Notes: generated from the sequence alone by a model not told the origin. 26,167 bases of DNA from Phycisphaerales bacterium (GCA_028288775.1 JAQGHP010000795.1:1-26167); one strand, 5' to 3'. Counted from the stretch's first letter, positions 1-8,299 are shown. Numbers and translations: made by a program.

Positions 1-567
1 CCGGCTCATTTGCAGGGCGAGCAGATAGTATTCGCCGGTGAACGGGTTGAGCGCCCGCATGATGTCGGCGATGGTTTTGTAGCCGTGCAAATGTGCGTTG
101 GGGCAGGCGGTCTTCTCGGCGCGGGCGAACACGCCGGGGTTGGTCTCCCTGACCATCTGCTCGCAGTAATCGACGCCGACCAGATTGTCCTGGAAGATGT
201 TGTGGTCGAACATGTACTCGGCGGCCTCGCCGAGGTTGACGATCCACTCGGCCATGTCCGGGGGCCGGATGCCGAAGGCCATATTCTGGGCGTAGCACGC
301 GCAGGTGGCGTGGTTGTCGCCGCAGATGCCGCAGATGCGGCTGGTGATAAAGTGGGCGTCGCGCGGGTCTTTGCCCTTCATGAAAACGCTGTACCCGCGG
401 AAGATCGACGAGGTGCTGTAACACTCGGCGACCTTCTTGGCGTCGAAGTCGATCTTGGTATAGATCCCGAGGCTGCCGACGATGCGCGTGATCGGGTCCC
501 AGTTCATTTCGACGAGACGGGACGAGCGTTCGTTGGTCGCCTTGCCGGGGAGTGCTGCGGTAGTCAT
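1..567 (-). CDS. hhyL: [NiFe]-hydrogenase large subunit, group 1h-like (partial, runs off left edge)
   Basis: This is the N-terminal 189 residues of the catalytic subunit of a [NiFe]-hydrogenase, which oxidises H2 at a Ni-Fe(CN)2CO centre. I translated the minus strand directly: the frame is open from the ATG at 567 to the window edge. The L1 motif R-I-C-G-I-C-G-D-N-H lies at residues 77-86, so Cys79 and Cys82 are the first pair of Ni ligands. The context TSRICGICGDNHATC is the form I associate with group 1h (actinobacterial-type) enzymes. The C-terminal L2 motif, with its second cysteine pair and the cleaved tail, lies outside the window. An AAGGAA ribosome binding site sits 8 bases upstream of the ATG, and the gene follows the small subunit by 22 bases, so the two are co-transcribed. 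Family membership is secure; the subgroup rests mainly on the partner small subunit. Confidence 0.93.
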   Translation of the reverse strand, partial: MTTAALPGKATNERSSRLVEMNWDPITRIVGSLGIYTKIDFDAKKVAECYSTSSIFRGYSVFMKGKDPRDAHFITSRICGICGDNHATCACYAQNMAFGIRPPDMAEWIVNLGEAAEYMFDHNIFQDNLVGVDYCEQMVRETNPGVFARAEKTACPNAHLHGYKTIADIMRALNPFTGEYYLLALQMSR

Positions 568-589
568 GTCCGGTTCCTTCCTGCGCTAT

Positions 590-1717
590 TCAGCGATAGG
601 TCGTGGGGTGATATCCGGTCGTGAGCTGCGTTCCGGGGTGACGCCACTTGGGCTCCTTGTTCACCGTCGAGTTCGTGATCTTCCGCAGGTTGCGGATGAT
701 TCTTCCGTAGAACCCGGCGGCGACGGACGACACGCTGCCGCCCGGCGGCTCGTCCATGAAGGGCATGAATTTGTCAGGGAAGCCCGGCATGGTGCAGGCG
801 ATGCAGATGCCGCCCACGTTGGGGCACCCGCCGATGCCCGCCATCCAGCCGCGCTTGGTGACGTTGCAATTGACCACCGGCCCCCAGCAGCCGATTTTCA
901 CCAGGCACTTGGGGGAGCCGTATTCGTGGGCGAAATCCCCCTGCTCGTAATAGCCGGCGCGGTCGCACCCTTCGTGGACCGTTTTGCCGAAGAGCCACGT
1001 GGGGCGCAGCTGCTCGTCGAGCGGAATGACCGGCGCAAGCCCGGCCGCCTGATAGAGCAGGTAAAGCAGCGTCTCCATGAAGTTGTCGGGTTGCACCGGG
1101 CAGCCGGGGACGTTCACGATCGGCAGGCCCGTCTTGGTGCGGAAATCCCAGCCGAGGTAATCGGCCAGGCCCATCGCACCGGTGGGGTTGCCTTCCATAG
1201 CGTGGATTCCGCCGTAGGTCGCGCAGGTGCCCGCGGCGACGACCGCGAACGCCTTGGGCGCGAGCCGGTCGATCCAGTCGCAGAGCGTGATCGGCTGGTT
1301 GGTCTTCGGGTCGGTGCCCATCGCCGCCCAGTACCCTTCGCGCTTGATCTTCTCGTTGGGGATCGAGCCCTCGATCACGAGCACGAACGGCGCGTCGAGG
1401 CGTCCCTCGGCGGCGTCGAACCAGACCTTCATGAACTCCGCGCCCCCCTGGCTCTTCGCCAGCACACGGTGATGCAGGTGAACCTTGGGCAACCCGGGGA
1501 TCGCGCCAAGCAGCACGTCTTCGAGGCTGGGCTGCGTGGCGGCGGTTATCGAAACGCTGTCGCCGTCACAGCTCAGGCCGTCGGGGCTCCACAGGATGTG
1601 GACCTCCTTCACCGCCGGCTCACGCTGCGTTTTGGCTCCATAAGGTGTGTGCCCCGCCTGGGGCGACGGGGTTCCCGAGGGGAGCCTCCCGCCGGATGAA
1701 CTGCTTTGTTCGGCCAT
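590..1717 (-). CDS. hhyS: [NiFe]-hydrogenase small subunit, group 1h-like, no Tat signal
   Basis: This 375-residue subunit carries the iron-sulfur relay that takes electrons from the Ni-Fe site. Visible cluster ligands are Cys50, Cys165 (TCATYGG) and Cys206 (PGCPVQ) for the proximal cluster, and His248, Cys251, Cys271 and Cys277 for the distal cluster. Cys284/298/305/308 supply the medial region. The usual second proximal cysteine of CxxC is Asp53 (SCDGDS), which gives the 3Cys-1Asp ligation known from the actinobacterial-type hydrogenase of Ralstonia eutropha. The N-terminus is a Ser/Pro-rich stretch of about 35 residues without a twin-arginine motif or hydrophobic segment, so the enzyme should be cytoplasmic or attached to the inner face of the membrane. 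There is no C-terminal membrane anchor. Start: ATG with GGAGG seven bases upstream. It lies 39 bases after hypE and 22 before the large subunit. Confidence 0.95.
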   Translation of the reverse strand: MAEQSSSSGGRLPSGTPSPQAGHTPYGAKTQREPAVKEVHILWSPDGLSCDGDSVSITAATQPSLEDVLLGAIPGLPKVHLHHRVLAKSQGGAEFMKVWFDAAEGRLDAPFVLVIEGSIPNEKIKREGYWAAMGTDPKTNQPITLCDWIDRLAPKAFAVVAAGTCATYGGIHAMEGNPTGAMGLADYLGWDFRTKTGLPIVNVPGCPVQPDNFMETLLYLLYQAAGLAPVIPLDEQLRPTWLFGKTVHEGCDRAGYYEQGDFAHEYGSPKCLVKIGCWGPVVNCNVTKRGWMAGIGGCPNVGGICIACTMPGFPDKFMPFMDEPPGGSVSSVAAGFYGRIIRNLRKITNSTVNKEPKWRHPGTQLTTGYHPTTYR

Positions 1718-1756
1718 GATGATTCCTCCGGGTACGCTCGATCCCGATGGTTCGCT

Positions 1757-2842
1757 TCAACAAATTCTGGGTAGTTGTTCGCCGGCGAGCATCGTCACGA
1801 CGCGCTCTCCGCCGACCACGGATTTCATAATCACCATTCCCGGGTGGTCTTCGACCACTTCCCCGATCTGCACCGCGTTGCGCCCCAGCGGGTGCCGGCG
1901 CATCGCCGCCAATACCCGTGCGGCGTCATCAGGCGGCACGACCGCGATCAGCTTCCCCTCGTTGGCCACATACAGCGGGTCGAGCCCGAGCATCTCACAC
2001 GCGGCCTTCACCTCGGGCTTGAGCGGCAGCAGTGATTCGTCGAGCCGCACGCCCATGCGCGATGCGTCGGCCAGTTCGTTAAGCGAGCTGGAGAGTCCGC
2101 CGCGAGTCGGGTCGCGCATGCACCGGATGGTGGGGCAGGCTTCGAGCATGGCGCGCGTGAGGCCGTTGAGCGCGGCGCTGTCGCTTTCCAATACGGTTTC
2201 GAATTCGATCCCCTCGCGGACCGACATGATCGCGATGCCGTGATCCCCGATCGTGCCGGAGATGAGAATGCGGTCGCCGGGCCGGGCGTTCTTGATGGAG
2301 AGCGCGAGCCCCTCGGGCACGACGCCAATTCCTGCGGTGGTGATGAAGATCTGATCGCCCTTGCCGCGGTCGACGACCTTGGTGTCGCCGGTGACGAGCG
2401 TGACGCCCGCTTCGTCGCACGCCTCGCGCATCGAAGCGACGATTCGCTTGAGGTCCGAGAGGGCAAGTCCTTCTTCGAGAATGAACGCCGCAGAGAGGAA
2501 CAGCGGCGTCGCCCCGCCGACCGCCAGGTCGTTGACGGTGCCGTGCACCGCGAGCCGGCCGATGTCTCCGCCGGGGAAGAAGATCGGCTTGACCACGAAG
2601 GAATCGGTCGTAAAAGCGATGCTTTGTGCGGCACCCTTGGTGCCGTGGAGCGAGAGCGTCGCCTGATCCTCCAGTGCGGACAAGGTGGGGTTGGCGAAGG
2701 CCGGGAGAAAGAGTTTTCGAACGAGATCGTTGCCGAGGGTCCCCCCGCTCCCGTGGCCGAGCAATATCCGGTCATACTGCGCCTGCGGCACGGGGCAGGT
2801 GCCGAGGAGCACGGCGTCGAAACCAGGGGCGGTGGCCGTCAT
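1757..2842 (-). CDS. hypE: Carbamoyl dehydratase HypE (hydrogenase maturation)
   Basis: HypE converts the thiocarbamate that HypF places on its C-terminal cysteine into a thiocyanate, using ATP, and donates CN to the iron of the [NiFe] centre. The 361-residue protein has the AIR-synthase/PurM-like fold signatures: GHGSGG near residue 29, the D-Q-A-T-L segment near 60, VTGDTKV near 150 and DPTRGGL near 245. It ends in P-R-I-C, the invariant C-terminal cysteine that is the modification site, so the protein is intact and probably active. The start is one base after the stop of the upstream SIS gene, which suggests translational coupling. It precedes the hydrogenase small subunit by 39 bases. Confidence 0.97.
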   Translation of the reverse strand: MTATAPGFDAVLLGTCPVPQAQYDRILLGHGSGGTLGNDLVRKLFLPAFANPTLSALEDQATLSLHGTKGAAQSIAFTTDSFVVKPIFFPGGDIGRLAVHGTVNDLAVGGATPLFLSAAFILEEGLALSDLKRIVASMREACDEAGVTLVTGDTKVVDRGKGDQIFITTAGIGVVPEGLALSIKNARPGDRILISGTIGDHGIAIMSVREGIEFETVLESDSAALNGLTRAMLEACPTIRCMRDPTRGGLSSSLNELADASRMGVRLDESLLPLKPEVKAACEMLGLDPLYVANEGKLIAVVPPDDAARVLAAMRRHPLGRNAVQIGEVVEDHPGMVIMKSVVGGERVVTMLAGEQLPRIC

Positions 2843-2843
2843 G

Positions 2844-3473
2844 CTAGAGCACGTCTTCCTCGCCGCGGATCACGTGGACAAGGTCCCACATGATGTGGAG
2901 TAGAGTCTCTTGTGTTTCCTGAATTCGTGGAATGCTGAAACTGGGAACTATGAAACAATATTCGCAAACTGCCGGCATGCGCCCGCCGTCGCGGCCCGCG
3001 TAGCCGATGGTGAGCATTCCCATCTCCTTGGCGGCGGCGAGCGCGCGGATTACGTTCGCGGACTTTCCGCTGGTGGACATCCCCATGGCAATGTCACCGG
3101 GCTTACCGAGTAGCCTCAGCTGTTGCACGTAGGCGAGCGAAAAGTCCTGGTCGTTGCCGATGGCGGTGAGGGTGGCGGTGTCGGTGGTCAGCGCGATGGC
3201 GGGGAGGGCCGGGCGGCGCTCGATGATTGGGTGCATGCACTCGACGGCCATGTGTGCCGCGTCGCAAGAGCTGCCGCCATTGCCGAACGCGAGCAGCTTT
3301 CCGCCCGCGTCAAACGCCCTGGCCATCGCCTGGCAGCACTCGGCGATCCGCTGCGCGTTGGCTTCGAAGAATTGCTGCTTAGTGTCGATCACTTCGCGGC
3401 ATTGGCGCATCACCTTGCCGGCCAGTTCGCCCGGCGCGAAAGCGGGCGCGGCGATCGGGGAGAGGGTGGTCAT
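2844..3473 (-). CDS. SIS-domain protein, GmhA/DiaA-like, inside the hydrogenase operon
   Basis: This 209-residue single SIS domain resembles phosphoheptose isomerase (GmhA) and DiaA. Phosphosugar-binding elements are visible: GNGGSSCDAAHMAVE at residues 64-78 and STSGKSANV at 133-141. A C-terminal helix, IQETQETLLHIMWDL, follows at about 184-198. Glu78 and His193 fall where the GmhA catalytic Glu and His are expected, so isomerase activity is possible but not shown. Its ATG overlaps the hypD stop by four bases (ATGA) and its stop is one base before hypE, so it is translated as part of the maturation series. No other LPS-heptose genes are nearby, which argues against a plain LPS role. I recall GmhA-like genes annotated beside hyp genes in other bacteria, but I know no defined function for them there. 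Confidence 0.85.
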   Translation of the reverse strand: MTTLSPIAAPAFAPGELAGKVMRQCREVIDTKQQFFEANAQRIAECCQAMARAFDAGGKLLAFGNGGSSCDAAHMAVECMHPIIERRPALPAIALTTDTATLTAIGNDQDFSLAYVQQLRLLGKPGDIAMGMSTSGKSANVIRALAAAKEMGMLTIGYAGRDGGRMPAVCEYCFIVPSFSIPRIQETQETLLHIMWDLVHVIRGEEDVL

Positions 3474-4618
3474 TTGCCGCCTCCGATCTGCACCAGTTCA
3501 GGTTGGTGCCCGTTCCGGCGGCCCGTCGCCTCCAGGTGCCGGCCGTAGGCGTGGTACGCGGCACACGCGCCTTCGCTGGAAACCATCGTCGCGCCCAGCG
3601 GCGTTTGCGGCGTACAGGTCTTGCCGAATGCCGTGCAGTCGTGCGGCTTCTTCAAGCCGCGGAGGATCTGCCCGCTGATGCAAACCGTGGACTCGTTGGC
3701 TTGAATGTCGGCCACCTCGTAGAGACGCTCCGCGTCGTGGTCGCGGTACTCGTACCGCAGCTTGTAGCCGCTCTTGGGGATGATCCCGACGCCCCGCCAC
3801 TTGCGGTCGCAAATCTCGAAGACGTCTTCGATGAGCTTCTTCGATTGCGCGTTCCCCTCGCGGCGTACCGCCCGGGCGTACTGGTTTTCGACCGTGGCCG
3901 TGCCCGCTTCCAGTTGCCGCACGGTCATCAGCACGCCTTCGAGCATGTCCACCGGCTCGAACCCGGTGACGACAACGGGCACCCGGTACCGCCGGGCGAT
4001 CGGTTCGTATTCTTCAAATCCCATGACGGTGCAAACGTGCCCCGGCCCGAGGAATCCCTGCACGCGATTTCCGGGCGATTGCAGGATGGCCGTCATCGAG
4101 GGCGGCACCGTCACGTGCGACACCAGCACGCTAAAGTTCTTGAGGTTCCGCTTGGCCGCCAGCCAAACCGCCATCGCGTTGGGAGGCGCGGTCGTCTCGA
4201 ATCCGATGGCGAAGAAGACCACCTTCCGGTCCGGATTGGCCGCGGCCAGGTTCACCGCGTCCAGCGGCGAGTAGACGATGCGAATATTACTCCCCCGGCT
4301 TTTGAGTTGCAGTAGATCACCGTTCGAGCCGGGCACGCGGAGCATGTCGCCAAACGAGCAGAAGATCACCCCCGGCCGCGACGCGATGGCGTGGGCGCGG
4401 TCGATCATTTCCAGCGGCGTCACGCAGACGGGGCAGCCCGGGCCATGGACGAGTTCGATGCAGTCGGGGATCACGCGGTCCACGCCGTATTTGACGATGG
4501 TGTGCGTCTGCCCGCCGCAGACTTCCATAATCACCCAGGGGCGGGTGACGGTCCGCGCGATCGCGTCGGCGAGTTTCCGGGCGGCGGCGGCGTCGCGATA
4601 TTCGTCGAGGTATTTCAT
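3470..4618 (-). CDS. hypD: Hydrogenase maturation factor HypD
   Basis: HypD is the [4Fe-4S] scaffold on which the Fe(CN)2CO unit is built together with HypC before delivery to the large subunit. The 382-residue protein has the conserved CGGQTH motif at Cys34 and GPGCPVC at Cys62/Cys65. The C-terminal cysteine set includes CDRKWRG, the ANESTVCISG segment, HDCTAFGKTCTP and EGACAAYHAYGR, all typical of the family. Length is normal. It overlaps hypC upstream by four bases and the SIS gene downstream by four bases, giving a tightly coupled C-D-SIS series. Confidence 0.97.
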   Translation of the reverse strand: MKYLDEYRDAAAARKLADAIARTVTRPWVIMEVCGGQTHTIVKYGVDRVIPDCIELVHGPGCPVCVTPLEMIDRAHAIASRPGVIFCSFGDMLRVPGSNGDLLQLKSRGSNIRIVYSPLDAVNLAAANPDRKVVFFAIGFETTAPPNAMAVWLAAKRNLKNFSVLVSHVTVPPSMTAILQSPGNRVQGFLGPGHVCTVMGFEEYEPIARRYRVPVVVTGFEPVDMLEGVLMTVRQLEAGTATVENQYARAVRREGNAQSKKLIEDVFEICDRKWRGVGIIPKSGYKLRYEYRDHDAERLYEVADIQANESTVCISGQILRGLKKPHDCTAFGKTCTPQTPLGATMVSSEGACAAYHAYGRHLEATGRRNGHQPELVQIGGGK

Positions 4619-4890
4619 GGCGGCGGCGCCTCCGGTTCCTGGGCGCCCCCTACCGAGAGCTCGTCGAGTTGATCCATCTGTTCGAGGAACTCGAACACGC
4701 GCCCCGCCTCTTCTTCGTCGATCATGGAAAGGGCAAACCCGACATGCACCAGCACGTACTGCCCGACCTGCACGTCGGGGACGTGATCAAGGCAGACCTG
4801 TTTGCTCACCCCGCCGAAATCGACCTTCCCCATCAGCACGTCGTGCTCGCGATAGGTCCTGGTCACCCTGCCGGGAATTCCCAAGCACAT
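4615..4890 (-). CDS. hypC: Hydrogenase assembly chaperone HypC
   Basis: HypC is the small chaperone that carries the Fe(CN)2CO moiety from HypD to the hydrogenase large-subunit precursor. The 91-residue protein starts M-C-L-G-I-P-G, with the essential Cys2, and continues with the OB-fold pattern VDFGGVSKQV, then VGQYVLVHVGFAL and a helical tail (DEEEAGRVFEFLEQM). The last roughly 15 residues are a short acidic, Pro-rich extension. An AGGAG ribosome binding site lies seven bases before the ATG. Its end overlaps the start of hypD by four bases and it follows hypF by 22. Confidence 0.97.
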   Translation of the reverse strand: MCLGIPGRVTRTYREHDVLMGKVDFGGVSKQVCLDHVPDVQVGQYVLVHVGFALSMIDEEEAGRVFEFLEQMDQLDELSVGGAQEPEAPPP

Positions 4891-4912
4891 GGGCGTCTCC
4901 TGTTTCGGCGGT

Positions 4913-7219
4913 CTAGCGTAGTTCGAGTTGCCGCGCTGCGACCGCCAGTTGCCCGAGGCTTAAGCCGCCATCATTGGCTGGCACCGTTCGATGACGCAAC
5001 GCCAAAAAACCCGCCGCGTTTAGTGCGTGTTCCGTCTCGCACAACAGCAGTGAGTTCATGAATACGCCGCCGCTCAATACGACTTGGGACAACCCGGTTT
5101 GCGCGCGGAGTTTCGCGCATACTTTGACGATGATTTCGACGATGGTCGAATGAAACCGTCGGGCGATGCTCGCGCCCGCGACACCGCGGCCGACGTCCCT
5201 TACGACGTCGCGAATGAGCGGGCGGGTATCGACGATCAGCGCGGCTTCCTCCCCCGCCGAGCTCTCGCCGGGCGCGGCAATATCAAACGCGTACGCACCG
5301 TCCTGGAGAACGCCGGTCGCCAGCCACTCCAACTCCATCGCCGCCTGGCCTTCGAAGGTGACGTGGTCGCGGAGTCCGACGAGCGAGGCGACGGCGTCGA
5401 AGAGTCGGCCGATGCTGGAAGTGGATGGCGCGTTGAACCGCCGTTCGATCATCCGGTGCGCGGTGCGCGCCGAAGCGGCGTCAACGCGGTGGAGGAAGGG
5501 AGTCGATTGGGCCCCGGAGTCGTGGCAGTGCGCCAGCGCCATGCGCCAAGGCTCCCGCACCGCCTTCTCGCCGCCGGGCATCGGCACGTAGCGGAGGTGT
5601 GCGGCGCGACGGAAACCTTCCAAATCGCCGACGAGAAACTCGCCGCCCCATACCGCGCCGTCCGTTCCGAACCCGGTCCCGTCGAAGCAGACGCCGATCA
5701 CCGGGCAGGTCAATCCATGCTCGGCTAAGCAACTGGCCATGTGTGCGTGATGGTGCTGTACCGCGATCGCCTTGAGATTCTCCCGGCCGGCGCGCCGCAG
5801 CGCGTAGCGCGTGGATGCGTAGTCGGGGTGCAGATCGTGGGCGATCCAGGTCGGCCGCACGTCGAACGTTTGCTCGAAAAGCGCGACGTCGCGCTCGAAG
5901 GCGCGGTACGCCTCATAGTTGTCGAGGTCGCCGAGATGGTGGCTGAGGATCGCCTGATCGTCCCGGGCCAACCCGAACGTCGCCTTGAGTTGCCCGCCTA
6001 CCGCCAGCCCTTGCGTGAGGCAGTGCAGCGGCAGCCTGACGGGCTGCGGCGCATATCCCCGCGACCGCCGAAGGGGCGATTCAATCCCGCCGACGACGCG
6101 AGTGACCGAATCATCGCACCGCACGTGAATCGGCCGGTCATGCGTCAGGTACACGTCCGCGATGCCCGCCAGCCGTTCGTACACGTCCGGCTCGCCGACG
6201 GAGATCGGCTCGTCGCAGCGGTTGCCGCTGGTCATGACCAGCGGCCGGCCGTCCATCTCGCGCAGCAATAGATGATGCAGCGGCGTGTACGGGAGCATGA
6301 GCCCCAGCCGCGGATTGCCCGGCGCGACGCCCGGCCCGAGCGGCGAGCCCATACGCTTCCGCAGCAGCACGATCGGCCGACGCGGCGAGCAAAGTAGATC
6401 GCGCTCGGCTTCATCGATCTCGCACAGCGCCCGTGCCGAATCGATGTCACTCACCATCACGGCAAAGGGTTTTTCCTCCCGCTGCTTTCGGCGGCGCAGC
6501 CCGACAACCGCGGCGTCGTTCGTCGCGTCGCACGCGAGATGATATCCGCCCAGCCCCTTCAGCGCGCCGACCCCCCCGCCGCGCAATACATCCGCGAAGC
6601 GGGCGAGCGCGTCCCCGCCTTCAAGCGGCTTTTCTGCGCCGTCCTTCAAGGCCAGGCGCGGGCCGCATGCCGGGCACGCGATCGGCTGCGCGTGAAACCG
6701 CCGGTCGATTGGGTTCTCGTATTCCGCGCGACAGGCGGGGCACATCGTGAAGGAGGACATCGTCGTCCGCTCACGGTCGTAGGGCGCGGACTCGACGATC
6801 GTCAGCCGCGGCCCGCAGTTGGTGCAGTTGAGAAACGGATAGCGGTAGCGGCGATCGTGCGGGTCGAAGAGCTCGCGGAGGCAATCATCGCACGTCGCGA
6901 TGTCGGGAGGGATGAGGACCGGCCCCGTGACGCTGCTCGCGCTCGTCTCGATGCGAAACCGTGAATCCCCCAGCGGCGGCCGCGGCTCCCACGAAACCCG
7001 CTCAATCCGCGCCAGGGGCGGTTTATTTGCTGAGAGCTGAAGTAGAAATTGATCGAGGCGGGAGCCGTCCCCCTCCACTTCGATCCTTACCCCGTCTGTT
7101 TGATTGCGTACGAATCCACACAGTTCGAGTTGCGAGGCCAGCCCGTACACGAAGGGCCGAAACCCAACGCCCTGCACGGTCCCGCTGATGGCGATGGCCC
7201 TGCGCTCCATGGCGTGCAT
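4913..7219 (-). CDS. hypF: Carbamoyltransferase HypF
   Basis: HypF activates carbamoyl phosphate with ATP and transfers the carbamoyl group to the C-terminal Cys of HypE, the first step of CN ligand synthesis. From the chosen start (768 residues) the domains are: acylphosphatase-like with GTVQGVGFRP at 13-22; paired zinc fingers CDDC/CTNC (110-135) and CPAC/CPAC (160-185); a YrdC-like domain to about residue 390 including KGLGGYHLACDA; and a Kae1/TobZ-like carbamoyltransferase domain with HHHAHMAS near 490 and VCFDGTGFGTDG. Nothing is missing. Three starts are possible: GTG at 7234, ATG at 7219 and ATG at 7210. I chose 7219 because AAGG sits seven bases upstream, but 7234 also has a plausible GGTGAG. 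It is the first hyp gene of the operon. Confidence 0.95.
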   Translation of the reverse strand: MHAMERRAIAISGTVQGVGFRPFVYGLASQLELCGFVRNQTDGVRIEVEGDGSRLDQFLLQLSANKPPLARIERVSWEPRPPLGDSRFRIETSASSVTGPVLIPPDIATCDDCLRELFDPHDRRYRYPFLNCTNCGPRLTIVESAPYDRERTTMSSFTMCPACRAEYENPIDRRFHAQPIACPACGPRLALKDGAEKPLEGGDALARFADVLRGGGVGALKGLGGYHLACDATNDAAVVGLRRRKQREEKPFAVMVSDIDSARALCEIDEAERDLLCSPRRPIVLLRKRMGSPLGPGVAPGNPRLGLMLPYTPLHHLLLREMDGRPLVMTSGNRCDEPISVGEPDVYERLAGIADVYLTHDRPIHVRCDDSVTRVVGGIESPLRRSRGYAPQPVRLPLHCLTQGLAVGGQLKATFGLARDDQAILSHHLGDLDNYEAYRAFERDVALFEQTFDVRPTWIAHDLHPDYASTRYALRRAGRENLKAIAVQHHHAHMASCLAEHGLTCPVIGVCFDGTGFGTDGAVWGGEFLVGDLEGFRRAAHLRYVPMPGGEKAVREPWRMALAHCHDSGAQSTPFLHRVDAASARTAHRMIERRFNAPSTSSIGRLFDAVASLVGLRDHVTFEGQAAMELEWLATGVLQDGAYAFDIAAPGESSAGEEAALIVDTRPLIRDVVRDVGRGVAGASIARRFHSTIVEIIVKVCAKLRAQTGLSQVVLSGGVFMNSLLLCETEHALNAAGFLALRHRTVPANDGGLSLGQLAVAARQLELR

Positions 7220-7250
7220 CCGCCAGCCTTGCACAACGCGAACTCACCCC

Positions 7251-7270
7251 CGGCATGCACAGGTATGCAC
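7251..7270. repeat. Tandem 10-bp repeat upstream of hypF
   Basis: Two adjacent 10-base units, CGGCATGCAC and AGGTATGCAC, match at eight of ten positions. They sit 32 to 51 bases upstream of the chosen hypF start, in the 140-base gap between the aldo/keto reductase and hypF. A one-helical-turn spacing would suit two copies of a regulator on the same DNA face, but the units are short and this is only a suggestion. I see no convincing sigma70 or sigma54 promoter in the gap. Confidence 0.3.
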
Positions 7271-7360
7271 CTACTTGCTCTGAAACTGCAACGGAGAAAA
7301 TCCATGAAGTTGGCGTGATGAAAGTGAGTTGCCCACCCGAGCGCCGCTCCCTTGCCCTTC

Positions 7361-8206
7361 TCAAAGCATCGGCAGCGCTTGGGGCACTGGCCCGACGGGG
7401 AATGTTTCGTCGATCCGGCCCAACTCATGCTTTGTCAATTGCAGATCGCCCGCGCCCGCGTTTTCCGCGGCGTGGTCCGGGGTGGAGGCTTTGGGGATCG
7501 CGAAGAGCGACGGTCGCCGCACGAGAAATCGCAGGGCAACCTGTCGCGGGGTCGCGTGGTGGTGGTCGGCAATTTCCTTGAGCACGCGCCACTTGGGCGT
7601 ACCCGGCCGCGGAAACTGCCCGTGCCCGAACGGGCTGTAAGCCACTACCGCTACGCGATGTTTCTCGCACCACGGCAGCACAGCGTGCTCGATGGCGCGT
7701 TCCTGTAGGTTGTACAGGACTTGGTTGCACGCGATCCGCCCGGGCCCGGCTACTTGCAGCGCGTCCTCCAGATCGGGGACGTCGAAGTTGCTGACGCCCC
7801 AGGAAAGGATCGACCCCTCCTCCCGAAGCTGTTCGAACGCCGCGAAGGTCTCTTCCAACGGGTATGAGCCGCGCCAGTGCAGCAGGTAACAGTCGAGTCG
7901 ATCAGTCCCCAGGCGCTCCAATGACTCGCGGCAGGCTTCGAGCGTTCCCTCCCGCGAGGCGTGGTCGGGGAGAACCTTGGAGACGAGGAACACTTCGTCG
8001 CGCCGGCCGGCGATGGCCTCTCCGACGATTTCCTCCGCCGCCCCTGAGCCATACATTTCCGCCGTATCGAGGTGCGTCATCCCAAGGTCAATTCCCCGCC
8101 TCAACGCGGCGATGACGGTCTCGCGGTCCTCATTATCGATGTACCAGGTCCCCTGCCCGATGACCGGGACCTCGCGGCCGGCATTGCCGAACGGATGCAT
8201 TTCCAT
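7361..8206 (-). CDS. Aldo/keto reductase
   Basis: This 281-residue protein is an NADPH-dependent aldo/keto reductase with a TIM-barrel fold. The catalytic tetrad is complete: Asp47 and Tyr52 in LDTAEMYGSGAAEE, Lys77 in LVSKVLP and His110 in CYLLHWRG. The C-terminal cofactor region LRFLVRRPSLFAIPKASTP is conserved. The pattern is closest to YeaE/DkgA-type bacterial enzymes that reduce methylglyoxal or small ketoaldehydes; the real substrate cannot be read from sequence. I chose the ATG at 8206 because GGAG lies nine bases upstream; a GTG at 8236 would add ten residues. It lies downstream of the DUF5335 gene (93 bases) and upstream of hypF (about 140 bases) on the same strand, so read-through into the hydrogenase operon is possible, though no functional link is evident. 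Confidence 0.9.
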   Translation of the reverse strand: MEMHPFGNAGREVPVIGQGTWYIDNEDRETVIAALRRGIDLGMTHLDTAEMYGSGAAEEIVGEAIAGRRDEVFLVSKVLPDHASREGTLEACRESLERLGTDRLDCYLLHWRGSYPLEETFAAFEQLREEGSILSWGVSNFDVPDLEDALQVAGPGRIACNQVLYNLQERAIEHAVLPWCEKHRVAVVAYSPFGHGQFPRPGTPKWRVLKEIADHHHATPRQVALRFLVRRPSLFAIPKASTPDHAAENAGAGDLQLTKHELGRIDETFPVGPVPQALPML

Positions 8207-8299
8207 GGCCGTGTTCTCCAAACCTTCGTCGTCCACGTCCGCGGCGCATTGGCATCATTCCGCGGCGCGAGGGCGTCCTGTCGCGGGAACTCTTTAATC

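Noticed and set aside
482..1699. 405-residue plus-strand open frame opposite the hydrogenase small subunit
   Set aside because: It is antisense to a gene with clear cluster ligands, is Arg/His/Gly-rich and matches no family; GC-rich third positions keep such frames open.
7235..7360. Sigma54 (-24/-12) promoter ahead of hypF
   Set aside because: I looked for a TGGCAC-N5-TTGCA pattern on the minus strand, since many hydrogenases use sigma54, and found no acceptable match.
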